Counted from the stretch's first letter, positions 54,212 through 63,084 are shown. The stretch: 64,000 nt of DNA from Massilia psychrophila (GCF_002760665.1 NZ_PDOB01000006.1:94909-158908), one strand, 5' to 3'. Made by a program: numbers and translations. Notes: generated by a model not told the origin, from the letters alone.

Positions 54212-54383
54212 CTTGTGACGTAGTTGTGTCGTACAGCAGGACGCTAATCACCGCCGCATGCCTGCCCATCTGCGCCGGCGTCAGATGGACATAGCGGCGC
54301 GCCATCATCACCGACTTCCAATGCCCATTTTTGCATGGCGCTCCGTTCTGGATCAGCCAGATTGCCCACGGTGACTCGTATTC
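54212..54383 (-). pseudogene. remnant of a tyrosine recombinase (integrase) C-terminus
   Basis: The minus-strand frame contains WAIWLIQNGAP, then HWKSVMMARRYVHLTPAQM and GRHAAVI. This matches the C-terminal catalytic part of phage/island integrases of the WASWLIQNG...GWKSxxMVRRYAHLxPxxM type, including the nucleophilic Tyr in RRYVHL. About eight residues between the two parts are missing and the Arg-His box upstream is not recognisable, so the gene is dead. It points its 3' end at tRNA-Asn copy 1, 79 nt away, as integrase genes of tRNA-targeted islands do. Confidence 0.72.
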
Positions 54384-54483
54384 TCCAGCCCGACGTCCGG
54401 GCGTTGCGCCAGAGGCGACTATCCGCAGGCGCACGGTGCATGCACACGACAGCAGTACTTGCATGTAGAACTGCGTGCATTAT

Positions 54484-54723
54484 CGGTTTGCTTTCAGTTC
54501 CTGGTTTGTGCTGAGTGGCGGCGCAAGCACATCCGGGCGCCGGTACCGTCTCAGCACACCAGCTTCAGACGGGTACGGCGGCGAGTAGCAAACACGTAGG
54601 CAGTGGCGTCGCATGGCGGGCGTCCCAGCGCCGGCTGCACGTGTAGCGACAGACCGTCGATCCCGGTGCGCATGTCGACCGCTGCCGTCGCCAACCAAAT
54701 CGCATCGGCTGACAGCCGCATCA
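54484..54723 (-). pseudogene. IS66-type TnpB (Orf2) remnant with in-frame stop
   Basis: Reading the minus strand from ATG at about 54717 gives MRLSADAIWLATAAVDMRTG, then GLSLHVQPALGRPPCDATAYVF, then RRRTRLKLVC. A TGA follows, then DGTGARMCLRRH. This is the N-terminal half of IS66-family accessory protein TnpB, recognisable by IWLA..VDMR.G.DGL and by DGTG. The premature stop and lack of the remaining half show it is inactive. Confidence 0.78.
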
Positions 54724-54763
54724 CAGGGCGCGCATTAAATCGGCCAGCCAGGCGGCCGGCACA

Positions 54764-55006
54764 TCACCGGGCGGCGTCGACGTCCAACCATTCTTCCTGA
54801 GCAGGGCGATCGGCGATCGGCGCCGCTGCCGCAACGGGCGGCCCTACCCGCACCTGCAAACGCCAAACCCAGTAACCGACCTGGCGTATGGGGGAACCCT
54901 GTTCGATCGCGTAAGCGCCTGTAATGGCCCGCTCGCATGCCACTGCGTCACACGTTGTTGCCAAACCTTTTCTCGTCCTAAATGTGGCGGGTAATCGAAA
55001 GGGCAA
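54764..55006 (-). pseudogene. probable IS66 TnpA (Orf1)-like remnant
   Basis: An open minus-strand frame of about 80 codons lies just upstream of the TnpB remnant, where IS66 elements encode TnpA. Its middle (IRQVGYWVWRLQVR, then AQEEWLDVDAAR) has the spacing of the small helix-turn-helix TnpA protein, but the similarity is weak and no terminal inverted repeat was identified. Confidence 0.4.
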
Positions 55007-55010
55007 GTGA

Positions 55011-55226
55011 GGCTGGACCGATCATGAAATCAAAGCTAGCGCGGCTGGTCACTTACAATTTTAGCGCGTTATGGGCCAGCGGAGAGATGCGTAACTCAGG
55101 CAATAATTAAAGTAGATATTATTAGTAATATATTGACTGGATTTAGGAATTGGCTGACATTCGCTGGTGTTTTCTCTGTTCTTTGCTACTCTCACTGACA
55201 CGCCCACTCTTACTTTCGGGATTGCC
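55011..55226. other. AT-richer intergenic stretch before the dioxygenase gene
   Basis: This segment is noticeably richer in A and T than its surroundings (e.g. TAAAGTAGATATTATTAGTAA at about 55109), consistent with foreign or promoter DNA. No gene, tRNA or clear repeat was recognised. It presumably carries the promoter of the gene at 55227. Confidence 0.4.
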
Positions 55227-56018
55227 ATGACCCGCTACGACAGCATTGCCCACGAACGTTTTGCGGCCCAGGTGCGCGAGGACGGCATCGCCATCCTGCC
55301 TGGTCATTTCAGTGCCGAGCTGGTCAAGCAGTGGGCCGACGCCTTCGCGCCGCTGCTCGCCGCCCGTCTGGCCGAGCATCCGGACGAAAACCGCGGCGCG
55401 CACCGTCACTACATCACGCTGCCGTTTTCCGGCTTGTTTGCCGATCCGGCCGTGTTCGCCGATCCCGACATCGTCGCCATCGTCAATTTGCTGGTCGGCC
55501 CGCAACCGGTGATGTGCCAGCTGGCCGCCGACACGCCCTTGCTCGGCTCCGACTACCAGCCGCTGCACCGCGACAGCGGTTCGCTTTTTCCCGAAACCGC
55601 GTTCGACACGCCGCCGTACCAGCTGGCCGTCAATTTCCCGCTGTGCGACGTCACGCCGGAAAACGGCCCTTTCGAAACCACCCGCGGCACCCAGCATATG
55701 GAGCGCGCGCGGGCGTTGGCGCTGATCGAATCGGGCGAGCTGGCGCTCGAGCCGGTCTTCATGACGATGGGCGACGTGATGATTCGCGACGTACGCGCCA
55801 TCCATCGCGGCACGCCCAACCGCAGCGACACGGCGCGCCCGATGGTGGTGCTCGGCTACAGCCGGTCGTGGCTGATGCGCCCCGAAGTCCATATCGACGT
55901 GCCGCGCGCGGTGCTCGAGGCGCTGGCGCCGGATGCGCGCGAGCTGTTGCGTTTCAATCCGGTAAGCGACGGCGCGCCGGCGCCGGCCGGCGAGAATTAC
56001 AAAACCTTCATGTACTAG
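55227..56018 (+). CDS. phytanoyl-CoA dioxygenase (PhyH)-family protein
   Basis: A 263-residue Fe(II)/2-oxoglutarate-dependent oxygenase. The iron ligands His114 and Asp116 (PLHRDSG) and His193 ([10 protein letters not shown]) are present, and Arg199 is well placed to bind 2-oxoglutarate. Such enzymes hydroxylate lipids, small metabolites or natural products; the substrate is unknown. Start ATG at 55227 opens the domain ([12 protein letters not shown]); an extension to 55167 is possible but unconvincing. The gene lies between the two tRNA-Asn copies and converges on a truncated sugar-acid dehydratase gene. Confidence 0.87.
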   Translation: MTRYDSIAHERFAAQVREDGIAILPGHFSAELVKQWADAFAPLLAARLAEHPDENRGAHRHYITLPFSGLFADPAVFADPDIVAIVNLLVGPQPVMCQLAADTPLLGSDYQPLHRDSGSLFPETAFDTPPYQLAVNFPLCDVTPENGPFETTRGTQHMERARALALIESGELALEPVFMTMGDVMIRDVRAIHRGTPNRSDTARPMVVLGYSRSWLMRPEVHIDVPRAVLEALAPDARELLRFNPVSDGAPAPAGENYKTFMY

Positions 56019-56209
56019 TTCCCAGCTGGCGCCGCGGCCCTGACGTCTGTCGCGCCACGCCCGCCCGACGCCGGCACTGCCCGCACGCGTACCTGAAAAC
56101 GCGCCACATGGTATTGCTCGCCGAGCTGGGCCGCCGCCACGCGATCCTGCAGGCCGCCAAGGCCTTCGGACTGACTCGAAAAGGCCGTTGCCACCCACTT
56201 GATCAGGAT

Positions 56210-56441
56210 CGCGCCCGCCGCGGTAAAAGTCGGCCCGGCACATGGTTTGCCACAGGTCGTTGATGCGCGCCGGGCCCTGCCCGATCAGGAACGGCGCCAT
56301 CGCCCGCACCGCCGTCTCGACGGTGCGGGCACGGGCTTCGATGACCGGTTCGCCCCAGCCGAAGACGCCTTCGTCGGTCTCGATTTTCAGCAGCATCCAG
56401 CGGGGAGGCACGCGGTAGGTGGTGAGCTTGGCGATTTTCAT
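56210..56441 (-). pseudogene. truncated galactonate dehydratase-like gene (DgoD N-terminus)
   Basis: From ATG 56441 the product reads [20 protein letters not shown], then [20 protein letters not shown] and [17 protein letters not shown], the capping domain of mandelate-racemase-type D-galactonate dehydratase. After about 75 codons similarity stops abruptly; no catalytic barrel follows. Downstream of the break another minus frame ([17 protein letters not shown], to a stop overlapping the dioxygenase stop at 56018) looks protein-like but is unidentified. A deletion joining two genes is the simplest explanation. Confidence 0.72.
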
Positions 56442-56679
56442 TCGTCATTCGTTTATCTCGGCAGGGGCGATATGAAAACGCTAGCGCGCTGCAAGGGTAA
56501 AAAAATATACGGAATGCTTCCGGTTTTATACGACGACGTCATAGGTCACTCCGGCCTGGAGGGCGGTTGAAGCGGTCTTGTCCTACAGCGCTGCGCCATG
56601 CCCGCCGACAGCAGGCGGGGGCGGCAGCGCGCATGATGGCGCAGACTCCACTATGAACATCATCGTGAAAGGAATCGTT

Positions 56680-57012
56680 ATGGGTACGCAAAATGCAGCA
56701 GGTGGCGGTAGCCAGTCGGTCGGCTCCGGCCGGGACAACGACAGCGGTGAACAATCGCAGCGCGGTAGCGGCGGCAGCGGCGGCGCCCAGCCGACGCGCA
56801 ATCTCGAAGACGTCGACGGCGAGGCGCTATCGACCCCGGCCGAGCTGATCGATGAGGCGGCGCCGGAAGGCGCCGGCACTGCGGCGACCGCTAGCACCCG
56901 CGGCGCGCAAGACACCCACGCCAGCCAGGCCGGGTCGACCAGTACGGGCCTGGGCGCGCCGGAAACTGGCGCCAACCAGCAGATGAGCGACTTGGCGCCG
57001 CCGCGCAAGTAA
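56680..57012 (+). CDS. small hydrophilic low-complexity protein
   Basis: A 110-residue protein rich in Gly, Ser, Ala, Thr, Glu and Asp with no hydrophobic core (e.g. GSGGSGGAQPTRNLEDVDGE). Probably disordered. The start at 56680 has AAAGGAATCGTT upstream; ATG 56653 and 56578 are in frame but less well served. A terminator lies 35 nt downstream, which supports a real transcription unit. Function unknown; no family recognised. Confidence 0.5.
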   Translation: MGTQNAAGGGSQSVGSGRDNDSGEQSQRGSGGSGGAQPTRNLEDVDGEALSTPAELIDEAAPEGAGTAATASTRGAQDTHASQAGSTSTGLGAPETGANQQMSDLAPPRK

Positions 57013-57047
57013 AATGTAGCTTGCCATCGCCGGCTTGGCACAGCCGC

Positions 57048-57074
57048 AAAACCACGCGCAATCGTGGTTTTTTT
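57048..57074 (+). terminator. Rho-independent terminator
   Basis: AAAACCACG pairs with CGTGGTTTT around GCGCAAT and is followed by a T-run, downstream of the low-complexity gene. Confidence 0.88.
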
Positions 57075-57140
57075 ATGCCGGCCTCCTTGTCAATTGAATA
57101 TTCCGCCAAAGATCGGTCGTTCATTGACTAAGGAAAATAT

Positions 57141-57564
57141 ATGGAAGCCAAACGAGCGCGCTTCATCAAGACTGCGATTCTGGCCATTGTAGTCATCGGG
57201 CTCGGCACCACCATGCGTTCGAAGACCGCCGAGACGCATGCGCCGGTGCGGGTTGCGGCCGGCTGGCTCCTGAGCGCGTGGGTGGCGCTGAAGCTGGCGA
57301 TGGCGCTGAAGCGCGGCTACGCGAATTTTCGCGCTGATGCCGGTACCAGCGCTGGCACCGGCATCAGCCTCGACAATATGGACAAGCTGACGGACCAATG
57401 TGCTCATCGCGTTGACGGGCCGGACGACGCTGGCGATCACGTCGTCCGGCTCACCGCGCGCCATCAGCACGCGCTTCATTGCGCTGTACGTCGACCAGCC
57501 TGGCGCTTTTGCCGATGCCGTGCTGCGGGCCAGCGGCCAAGGAGCGCGCGCAGCCATTGCATAA
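57141..57564 (+). pseudogene. small membrane protein gene, probably frameshifted
   Basis: From ATG 57141 a protein begins MEAKRARFIKTAILAIVVIG with a hydrophobic helix, then AAGWLLSAWVALKLAMAL, suggesting two membrane segments. Near 57390 codon quality in this frame collapses into an Arg/His/Cys-rich stretch that runs into the tRNA gene. The adjacent frame instead gives NVLIALTGRTTLAITSSG and VDQPGAFADAVLRASGQG, ending TAA at 57564. A one-base shift near 57385-57395 would join them. Family unknown; alternatively only the first half is functional. Confidence 0.45.
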
Positions 57565-57586
57565 ACCGCCGGCGGGCAGCTATAAT
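57557..57586 (+). promoter_or_regulatory. promoter of tRNA-Asn copy 2
   Basis: TATAAT at 57581-57586 with TTGCAT 18 bp upstream (57557-57562). The -10 through TATAATG is shared with copy 1 but the -35 differs and is weaker. Confidence 0.7.
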
Positions 57587-57591
57587 GCGCG

Positions 57592-57678
57592 CTCTTTTCC
57601 CTGATAGCTCAGTTGGTAGAGCGACGGACTGTTAATCCGCAGGTCCCTGGTTCGAGTCCAGGTCGGGGAGCCAGAATT
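57592..57678. repeat. 87-nt direct repeat, right copy (candidate att site)
   Basis: Identical to 54052-54138. It contains the complete second tRNA-Asn gene. See the left copy for interpretation. Confidence 0.65.
57598..57673 (+). tRNA. tRNA-Asn (anticodon GTT), copy 2
   Basis: Identical in all 76 positions to copy 1, including the CCA end. It has its own promoter and terminator, so both copies are probably expressed. Confidence 0.97.
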
Positions 57679-57679
57679 C

Positions 57680-57711
57680 AAGGGCCGCATCGTGAGATGA
57701 GGCCCTTTTTT
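57680..57711 (+). terminator. terminator of tRNA-Asn copy 2
   Basis: AAGGGCC pairs with GGCCCTT; the inner GCATC and GATG extend the stem, and a T-run follows. It differs in sequence from the terminator of copy 1. Confidence 0.85.
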
Positions 57712-57740
57712 CTATTGCAGTTTTACTTATTTGGACAACC

Positions 57741-58025
57741 ATGAACGATCTCGCGAACAATGTGGAATTCTGGGATGAATGGCAGTTGGCGGCGGTGGCC
57801 GCCGGCGTTGCCGTGCCGTTGGCGGAACTGGGCTGCGAGGTGTTGCGCACCCATCGCAAAAACCGCTGGAGCAAAGAGTTTCTGGGTGTCGAGGACGATG
57901 CTCCGGTGATGCTCGAGATGTGCCTGGACGAGCCGGCGCAGGCCGAGATGCTGTTTCTCGAAAACCTGCATCCCTACGACGTTGCCCTGCTGGCCGCCGC
58001 GCGCAGCCGTCTCGGCCTGACCTGA
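57741..58025 (+). CDS. hypothetical protein
   Basis: A 94-residue acidic, mostly helical protein (MNDLANNVEFWDEWQLAAV, then GCEVLRTHRKNRWSKEFLGV, then [17 protein letters not shown]). No signal peptide, membrane helix or known domain. It follows the second tRNA-Asn and precedes the type VI secretion genes by 135 nt, on the opposite strand to tssK, with which it converges. Codon use is consistent with a real gene. Function unknown. Confidence 0.6.
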   Translation: MNDLANNVEFWDEWQLAAVAAGVAVPLAELGCEVLRTHRKNRWSKEFLGVEDDAPVMLEMCLDEPAQAEMLFLENLHPYDVALLAAARSRLGLT

Positions 58026-58160
58026 CCGGATCCGGCCTTGCGGTGGTTCCGGCGGTGAACTGAACGGCAAGATGGTCGCGGTCAAGGCAGCGGAACAGTC
58101 CGCAAACTGGGCGGTAATTGCGCGCGAAGCGTTAATCGACGCCGACCGTGGGGCTGCCGT

Positions 58161-59492
58161 TTATGTAACGGCGATCAACTCTATCTTCAGCCCCGGCATC
58201 CCATCCGGTGCGTAAACGGCGAGCGTACCTGCATCGAGCGCCTTTTCATACAGCGCGCTTTTCGTCGACAACGAGAAATAATAGGTATTGGGCCGCATCG
58301 GGATTGCCGAGGGAACTTGCGGCATATGAGCCAAGGGTACGCCCGGCAAGGCCGATCCGACAATGCGTTCCATATTGTCGGGCGCGGCGACCTTGAGCCG
58401 GATCGGCACCGTCGCCACCAGTTCGAGTGCCGGCATATCGGCAGTGACCGCCAGATATAGCTGTGTCTGTTGCGTGACCTTCGCCGGGTCGAGAATCGCT
58501 TGAAAGTATGCGCGTCGGCTCCTGTCGGCGACGAGGGGAATAAAGAAGTATTTTGTCCCGATGACCGTATCGACCAGGTCGCGCAGCAATGCGTCGAGCG
58601 CCACGAACGCCTCGCCCGGCGCATCGTGACCGTAAGCGGGCAGATCGGCCGTCTTGTAGCGGTCGGAAAAAGTCATCAGCCCGCCGGCGACGGCGAGCAT
58701 CTGTTGAAACATGGCTTCCCGATGAAGTCCGGGGGATCTGGCGCAGTGCGTGAGCAGTGCGTTCGCCGTACTCACGATGTTGAGCATCCACCACGACGAA
58801 ATATCGCCGGTTGCCACTTCATACACGTCGTTGTTCGCCTTGCGGTGCATGCGCTGAAGCGATTCGATCTTCGCGGTCATTACGCTGATCAGTCCATCGA
58901 GCATGCGCGTGAGGGTAGGTGTGGCGCCAACCGTGACGCTTGGCGGAACGAATCCCGGGACGATCTCGAACCCGCCCTGCGGCGCGCGGCGAACCTGGAC
59001 TACGGCAACGCTGGTCTGCGGCGCGCGCGTTTCAACCTGTGCCACCAGCCGCGCCTGTTTTTTCATGAATGGCACGTCGATCTCCAATGCCTCACTGAAC
59101 AGATCGGACGTGCCTAGATCGCAACGCACATAGCGCCCGTTCTCGTCGGCGTTGCCGCCGTGCGGCTTGAGCAGGGCAAGCGCGGCGTGGAACGTGAACG
59201 CATCGACGTCCGCCGGCAAGCGCGACAGGTCCACCGGTTCCGGCAACAGGTCGGCGCCCGGCGCCTCGTATATCTCCCCGTCCGGGAAGATGACTGACAT
59301 CGCGTCCGCACTCAGGCGGTTGTGTCCAAGCCCGTCCAGGTTCCACTGCACCGCGCGCACGCCCCAAAAATATGGGTTGAGCGCCGACGCGATTTTCTGC
59401 AGCCGCGTTTCGTGGTAGAGATCCTGTCGCTGGAAATGTTGCGGACCCAGTGTCAGGCCTTCTGACCACATGATCTTCGATGTCGCGCTCAT
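58161..59492 (-). CDS. tssK: type VI secretion baseplate subunit TssK
   Basis: A 443-residue protein of the ImpJ/VasE family. The N-terminus SKIMWSEGLTLGPQHFQRQD is the conserved shell-domain start. The middle has SLQRMHRKANNDV, and the C-terminal head domain contains YFFIPLV near 320. TssK trimers link the baseplate wedge (TssE-F-G) to the TssJLM membrane complex. Full length for the family. It is transcribed away from tssE across a 200-nt divergent region, and ends near the convergent hypothetical gene. Confidence 0.95.
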   Translation of the reverse strand: MSATSKIMWSEGLTLGPQHFQRQDLYHETRLQKIASALNPYFWGVRAVQWNLDGLGHNRLSADAMSVIFPDGEIYEAPGADLLPEPVDLSRLPADVDAFTFHAALALLKPHGGNADENGRYVRCDLGTSDLFSEALEIDVPFMKKQARLVAQVETRAPQTSVAVVQVRRAPQGGFEIVPGFVPPSVTVGATPTLTRMLDGLISVMTAKIESLQRMHRKANNDVYEVATGDISSWWMLNIVSTANALLTHCARSPGLHREAMFQQMLAVAGGLMTFSDRYKTADLPAYGHDAPGEAFVALDALLRDLVDTVIGTKYFFIPLVADRSRRAYFQAILDPAKVTQQTQLYLAVTADMPALELVATVPIRLKVAAPDNMERIVGSALPGVPLAHMPQVPSAIPMRPNTYYFSLSTKSALYEKALDAGTLAVYAPDGMPGLKIELIAVT

Positions 59493-59692
59493 GGCTTCCT
59501 CCGCCGTAATGATTTCTCGTTGAACAGATTTTTGGAAGCATGGGCCACCCCTACTGACGGTTGTGGATCTTGCTCATCCCGCTGCGATGTTGGCGCACAC
59601 CTGTGCTCCTATTGCGAAATCACAATGTTTCCCTAGTTCAAGGATCAATAATGACTGCCGTGGTCGCTTCTGGCCTCATCGAGGAGAACGCG

Positions 59693-60166
59693 ATGCAAGG
59701 CTTTACTACCGGCTTGTTCGACCGCCTGGACGATGACAGCGAGCATGCGCCAGCCAACAGACGCGAAGAGCGCGCGCGTGCATTCAAGGATGCCATGCGA
59801 AGCGTGACACGCGATCTTCAAGCGCTCCTCAACACCCGGACGGCCGTGTCGGCGGCGTCGCTGGTGCCCTACCCGGCAGTATCGGGCTCCATTGTGAACT
59901 ACGGGCTCATCGATTTCGCCGGCATGTGCATGAACAGCGACACGGATCAGAAAGAAATCTGCAACGCCGTTCGAATGGCAATCGAACGTCATGAACCGCG
60001 ATTGCACAAGGTCGCGGTGTCGCTATTGGCAACCCGGGACGCGATAAATCGCGTCGATTTCGTTATCACGGCCAGGCTCAAAAGCGAACCGCATACCGAA
60101 CCAATGTCTTTCAATGCCGTGTTTCGTCCTTCCCTCCAGCAGTATTCGATCGAAAGCAAAAACTAG
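59693..60166 (+). CDS. tssE: type VI secretion baseplate subunit TssE (gp25-like)
   Basis: A 157-residue protein with the gp25/lysozyme-like wedge fold: FTTGLFDRLDDD, then VTRDLQALLNTR, then YGLIDFAGMCMN and the C-terminal FVITARL strand. It is the T4 gp25 counterpart that starts sheath assembly on the baseplate. ATG 59693 has GAGGAG 6 nt upstream and matches the family N-terminus; an in-frame ATG at 59651 also has AGGATC nearby and would add 14 residues. Followed by tssF after 21 nt. Confidence 0.92.
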   Translation: MQGFTTGLFDRLDDDSEHAPANRREERARAFKDAMRSVTRDLQALLNTRTAVSAASLVPYPAVSGSIVNYGLIDFAGMCMNSDTDQKEICNAVRMAIERHEPRLHKVAVSLLATRDAINRVDFVITARLKSEPHTEPMSFNAVFRPSLQQYSIESKN

Positions 60167-60187
60167 AAAGCGGGAGCCACCGAGCCT

Positions 60188-62038
60188 ATGGACGAACTGT
60201 TCACGAAGTACGAGCGCGAGCTCGTGATCCTGCGGTCGCTGTGCCGCGAATACGCGCAGCGTTATCCCAAGGTCGCCGCACAACTGCAGATGGGCGGCGA
60301 CACCTGCGATGACCCGCACGTGGAGCGCCTCATTCAGGGCGTCGCTTTGCTCAGCGCGCGTGTCGCGAAGCGCCTGGACGATTCGTACCCGCAGTTCACC
60401 GAAGCGCTGCTCAACCTGATCTTCCCCCACTACTTGCGTCCGTTTCCGTCGTGCGCAATCGCGCGCGTTTTCAGTGCGCCAGGCGTGGCGGGAGAATCCA
60501 GATCCGTCGCTGAAATGCTCCGCGGCACCCTGCTCGAGTCCGCGTCGATACATGGCGTGCCGTGCACGTTCACGACCGTCTACGATGTCAGGCCTTCCGC
60601 AGTGGTGCTCGCCGAGGCAAGCTTCGAGACCTTCATCTGCGCACCTGTCGCCACACGCCTGCCCGACGGCGTCACGTCGTCGCTGACGCTGAAGTTCGAA
60701 TCGGCACAGCCGGGAGAGCCGCTCTGCCAGAGCACGGCCACTGTCATTCGCATGTACGCCGATGGCGACGCGTCGTTCTGCGCCGCGCTGCGCGATGCCC
60801 TTTTCATGCATACCCGGGCCGCATACCTGCAGCGCGACGACGACGGCACCTGGGAGCGGCTGCCGGTTGTCCCGGTCATGCCGGCCGGTTTCGCGGACGA
60901 TGAGGCCCTCATTGCGTTTGATGCGCGCTCCCACAAGGCTTACCGCATCCTTGCCGAGTATTTCGCCTTTCCCGAAAAATTCAATTTTTTCGACATCGAT
61001 ATTGCCGCGCTGCTCGCCCGAATGCCGGCCGACCAGACGCGCTTCACGCTACACCTGGCGATAGCTGATGTTGAACCCGACGGCAACCGGGCGCGCATGC
61101 TGGCAAGTTTATCGAAAAAACATCTTCTGCAAGGCTGTACGCCGGTTGTCAACCTGTTCAGGCAGCCGGGCGTACCGATTACGTATGACCAGCTCTCCGC
61201 CGAGTACACCCTGCTTGCGCACGGCAATTTTCCGCAGGCGTACGAGGTGTACTCGGTCGACAAGGTGCATATGGTGCGCCAGAGCGGACGCGACACGAAA
61301 ATGACCGAATTTCGCCCTTTCTATTCTCTGCGGCATGGCGAAGAAGAGGGCGTCGAGCGAGGGCGCTACTGGCTGATGCGCCATGACGAGACACTTGCCC
61401 TCTGCAGCCCCGGGCACGAAAAGTCGATCACGCTCGTCAACGCGGATGGCGAGCCGCTCGAGATCGGAAGAAACATCCTTTCCATCGAGCTAAGCTGCAC
61501 CAACCGCGATCTGCCGTGCTCGCTCAAGACCGGCGCGGCCGAGGGCGACTTGTTCATTCCTGGCGCGGCGCGCAGCGACGTGATTCGCCTGCTGCGCCGG
61601 CCGACCCGCCCGGCCCGGCTGACGAACGGACCCGGCATGCATTGGCGTCTTGTTTCGCATCTCGCGCTCAACCACCATTCGCTGGCACTGGAAGGCGCGG
61701 AAGGCCTGCGCGAAATGCTGACCCTGTACGACCTGGCGTCGTCGGCTGTTTCGCGCCGGCAGATCGGCGGCATCAAAGCCCTCGAGCAGGATCCCGCCAC
61801 TGCATGGATCAGGCACAAGCGCGGATCGTCGCTGATGCACGGTACCGAAATTCGCCTCACGCTCGACGAGGAAGCTTACGCCGGGGCTGGCCTGTACTTG
61901 TTCGTGCAGATTCTCGACCAATTTTTCGCGTTGTACGTTCACCTGAACAGCTTTGTCGAACTCGTCATCCTGTCCCATCAAAGCGGAAAGGAACTGTGCC
62001 GATGCAAGCCACGAAGCGGAAGCATGAATCTGGTGTGA
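60188..62038 (+). CDS. tssF: type VI secretion baseplate subunit TssF
   Basis: A 616-residue protein of the ImpG/VasA family. Conserved features include YERELVILRSLCREYAQRYP near the N-terminus, DDPHVERLIQGVALLSARV and LNLIFPHYLRPFPS. Two TssF with one TssG form each baseplate wedge. Full length. It follows tssE by 21 nt, and its 3' end overlaps tssG by 37 nt. Confidence 0.96.
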   Translation: MDELFTKYERELVILRSLCREYAQRYPKVAAQLQMGGDTCDDPHVERLIQGVALLSARVAKRLDDSYPQFTEALLNLIFPHYLRPFPSCAIARVFSAPGVAGESRSVAEMLRGTLLESASIHGVPCTFTTVYDVRPSAVVLAEASFETFICAPVATRLPDGVTSSLTLKFESAQPGEPLCQSTATVIRMYADGDASFCAALRDALFMHTRAAYLQRDDDGTWERLPVVPVMPAGFADDEALIAFDARSHKAYRILAEYFAFPEKFNFFDIDIAALLARMPADQTRFTLHLAIADVEPDGNRARMLASLSKKHLLQGCTPVVNLFRQPGVPITYDQLSAEYTLLAHGNFPQAYEVYSVDKVHMVRQSGRDTKMTEFRPFYSLRHGEEEGVERGRYWLMRHDETLALCSPGHEKSITLVNADGEPLEIGRNILSIELSCTNRDLPCSLKTGAAEGDLFIPGAARSDVIRLLRRPTRPARLTNGPGMHWRLVSHLALNHHSLALEGAEGLREMLTLYDLASSAVSRRQIGGIKALEQDPATAWIRHKRGSSLMHGTEIRLTLDEEAYAGAGLYLFVQILDQFFALYVHLNSFVELVILSHQSGKELCRCKPRSGSMNLV

Positions 62039-63084
62039 TCGGGCTGCTGCTGGACCAACCGCACCGGTTCAAATTCACCCAGTTGCTCAACCTCCTGTTG
62101 CGCGATTTGCGGCGCCAGGGCGTCAGCTACGAGCGCGCGTTCCGCCAGATCATCTCGTTTCGGAACAGTCTGTCCTTATCATTCCCGGCCAGCGAAGTCC
62201 AGGCGCTCGACGTCGAGCCGAAAACGCGGGATGCCCTTGGTGCGATGCCCGCCGGCGAGCTCAAACGCATCCGTATCACCCCTGCTTTTATCGGGCTGCT
62301 GGGCGCCGGCGGAACCCTTCCTTTGCACGACACCGAGCGAATCGCCATGCGCAAGGCAGATGGTGGCGATGCCAGCCAGCGCGATCTGCTCGATGTCTTT
62401 TCGAATCGATTGATCGGGCTGTTCTATGAAGCATGGGGCAAGTACCGGGTCGAACACAGCCTGAACGTGCGCGACCACGACCTCTTGCTGCCGATGCTGA
62501 GCGCCTTGGCGGGCACGAGAACGAGGCCTGCCGGAGAAATTGGCCGGCCGCTCGGCCGGGTGAGACCGGAGACCACGGCCTACTTTTCGGGGCTGCTCAG
62601 AACCCGCCCCGTATCGGCTGGCACCGTGGAACAGGTGTTGAGCGCCTACTTTGGGATACCGATCCGATTGGAGCAGTTCGTCGGTTGCTGGGATCGAATC
62701 GCTGAAAACCGCCGCAGCACGCTCGGCACCACGACGCCGGTTCTCGGCTTCGGCGCGGCGCTCGGCGTGCGCCTGTGGCGCCACGACTTGAGCGCGCGGC
62801 TGCACATCGGCCCGCTGGATGAAGCGCAGGTCCAGGGCTTTCTGCCTGGCGGAAGCGCGCTGGCGGCTCTCGAAGAAATGACTCGCCTGTTTGCCGTGCC
62901 GACGTTGCGGTACGAAGTGCGCCTGTTGCTGGCGCCTCCTTGCATCAAGCCGCTCACTTTGAGCACGAGAACGACGCCACGCCGCCTTGGCTGGAGCACT
63001 TTCCTGACCGGAACGCCCGGCCTCGCCGGCCGCCCTGAAATCAGGTCGGCGCTTCGCCTGCCGTCCGCACTTTTCCAAGCCTGA
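62002..63084 (+). CDS. tssG: type VI secretion baseplate subunit TssG
   Basis: A 360-residue protein of the ImpH/VasB family. It has HRFKFTQLLNLLLRDLRRQG near the N-terminus, a central FGIPIRLEQFVGCW stretch, and LGFGAALGVRLWRHD, the typical region with regular Gly spacing. It completes the TssE-F-G wedge. Start ATG at 62002 lies inside tssF, giving translational coupling. Other T6SS genes (sheath, VgrG, ClpV, membrane complex) are not in this window and presumably lie beyond it. Confidence 0.94.
   Translation: MQATKRKHESGVIGLLLDQPHRFKFTQLLNLLLRDLRRQGVSYERAFRQIISFRNSLSLSFPASEVQALDVEPKTRDALGAMPAGELKRIRITPAFIGLLGAGGTLPLHDTERIAMRKADGGDASQRDLLDVFSNRLIGLFYEAWGKYRVEHSLNVRDHDLLLPMLSALAGTRTRPAGEIGRPLGRVRPETTAYFSGLLRTRPVSAGTVEQVLSAYFGIPIRLEQFVGCWDRIAENRRSTLGTTTPVLGFGAALGVRLWRHDLSARLHIGPLDEAQVQGFLPGGSALAALEEMTRLFAVPTLRYEVRLLLAPPCIKPLTLSTRTTPRRLGWSTFLTGTPGLAGRPEIRSALRLPSALFQA

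Noticed and set aside
55143..56441. A 432-codon minus-strand frame covering the dioxygenase gene
   Set aside because: Only the first 75 codons (the DgoD remnant) resemble a protein; the remainder is antisense to the well-supported PhyH gene.
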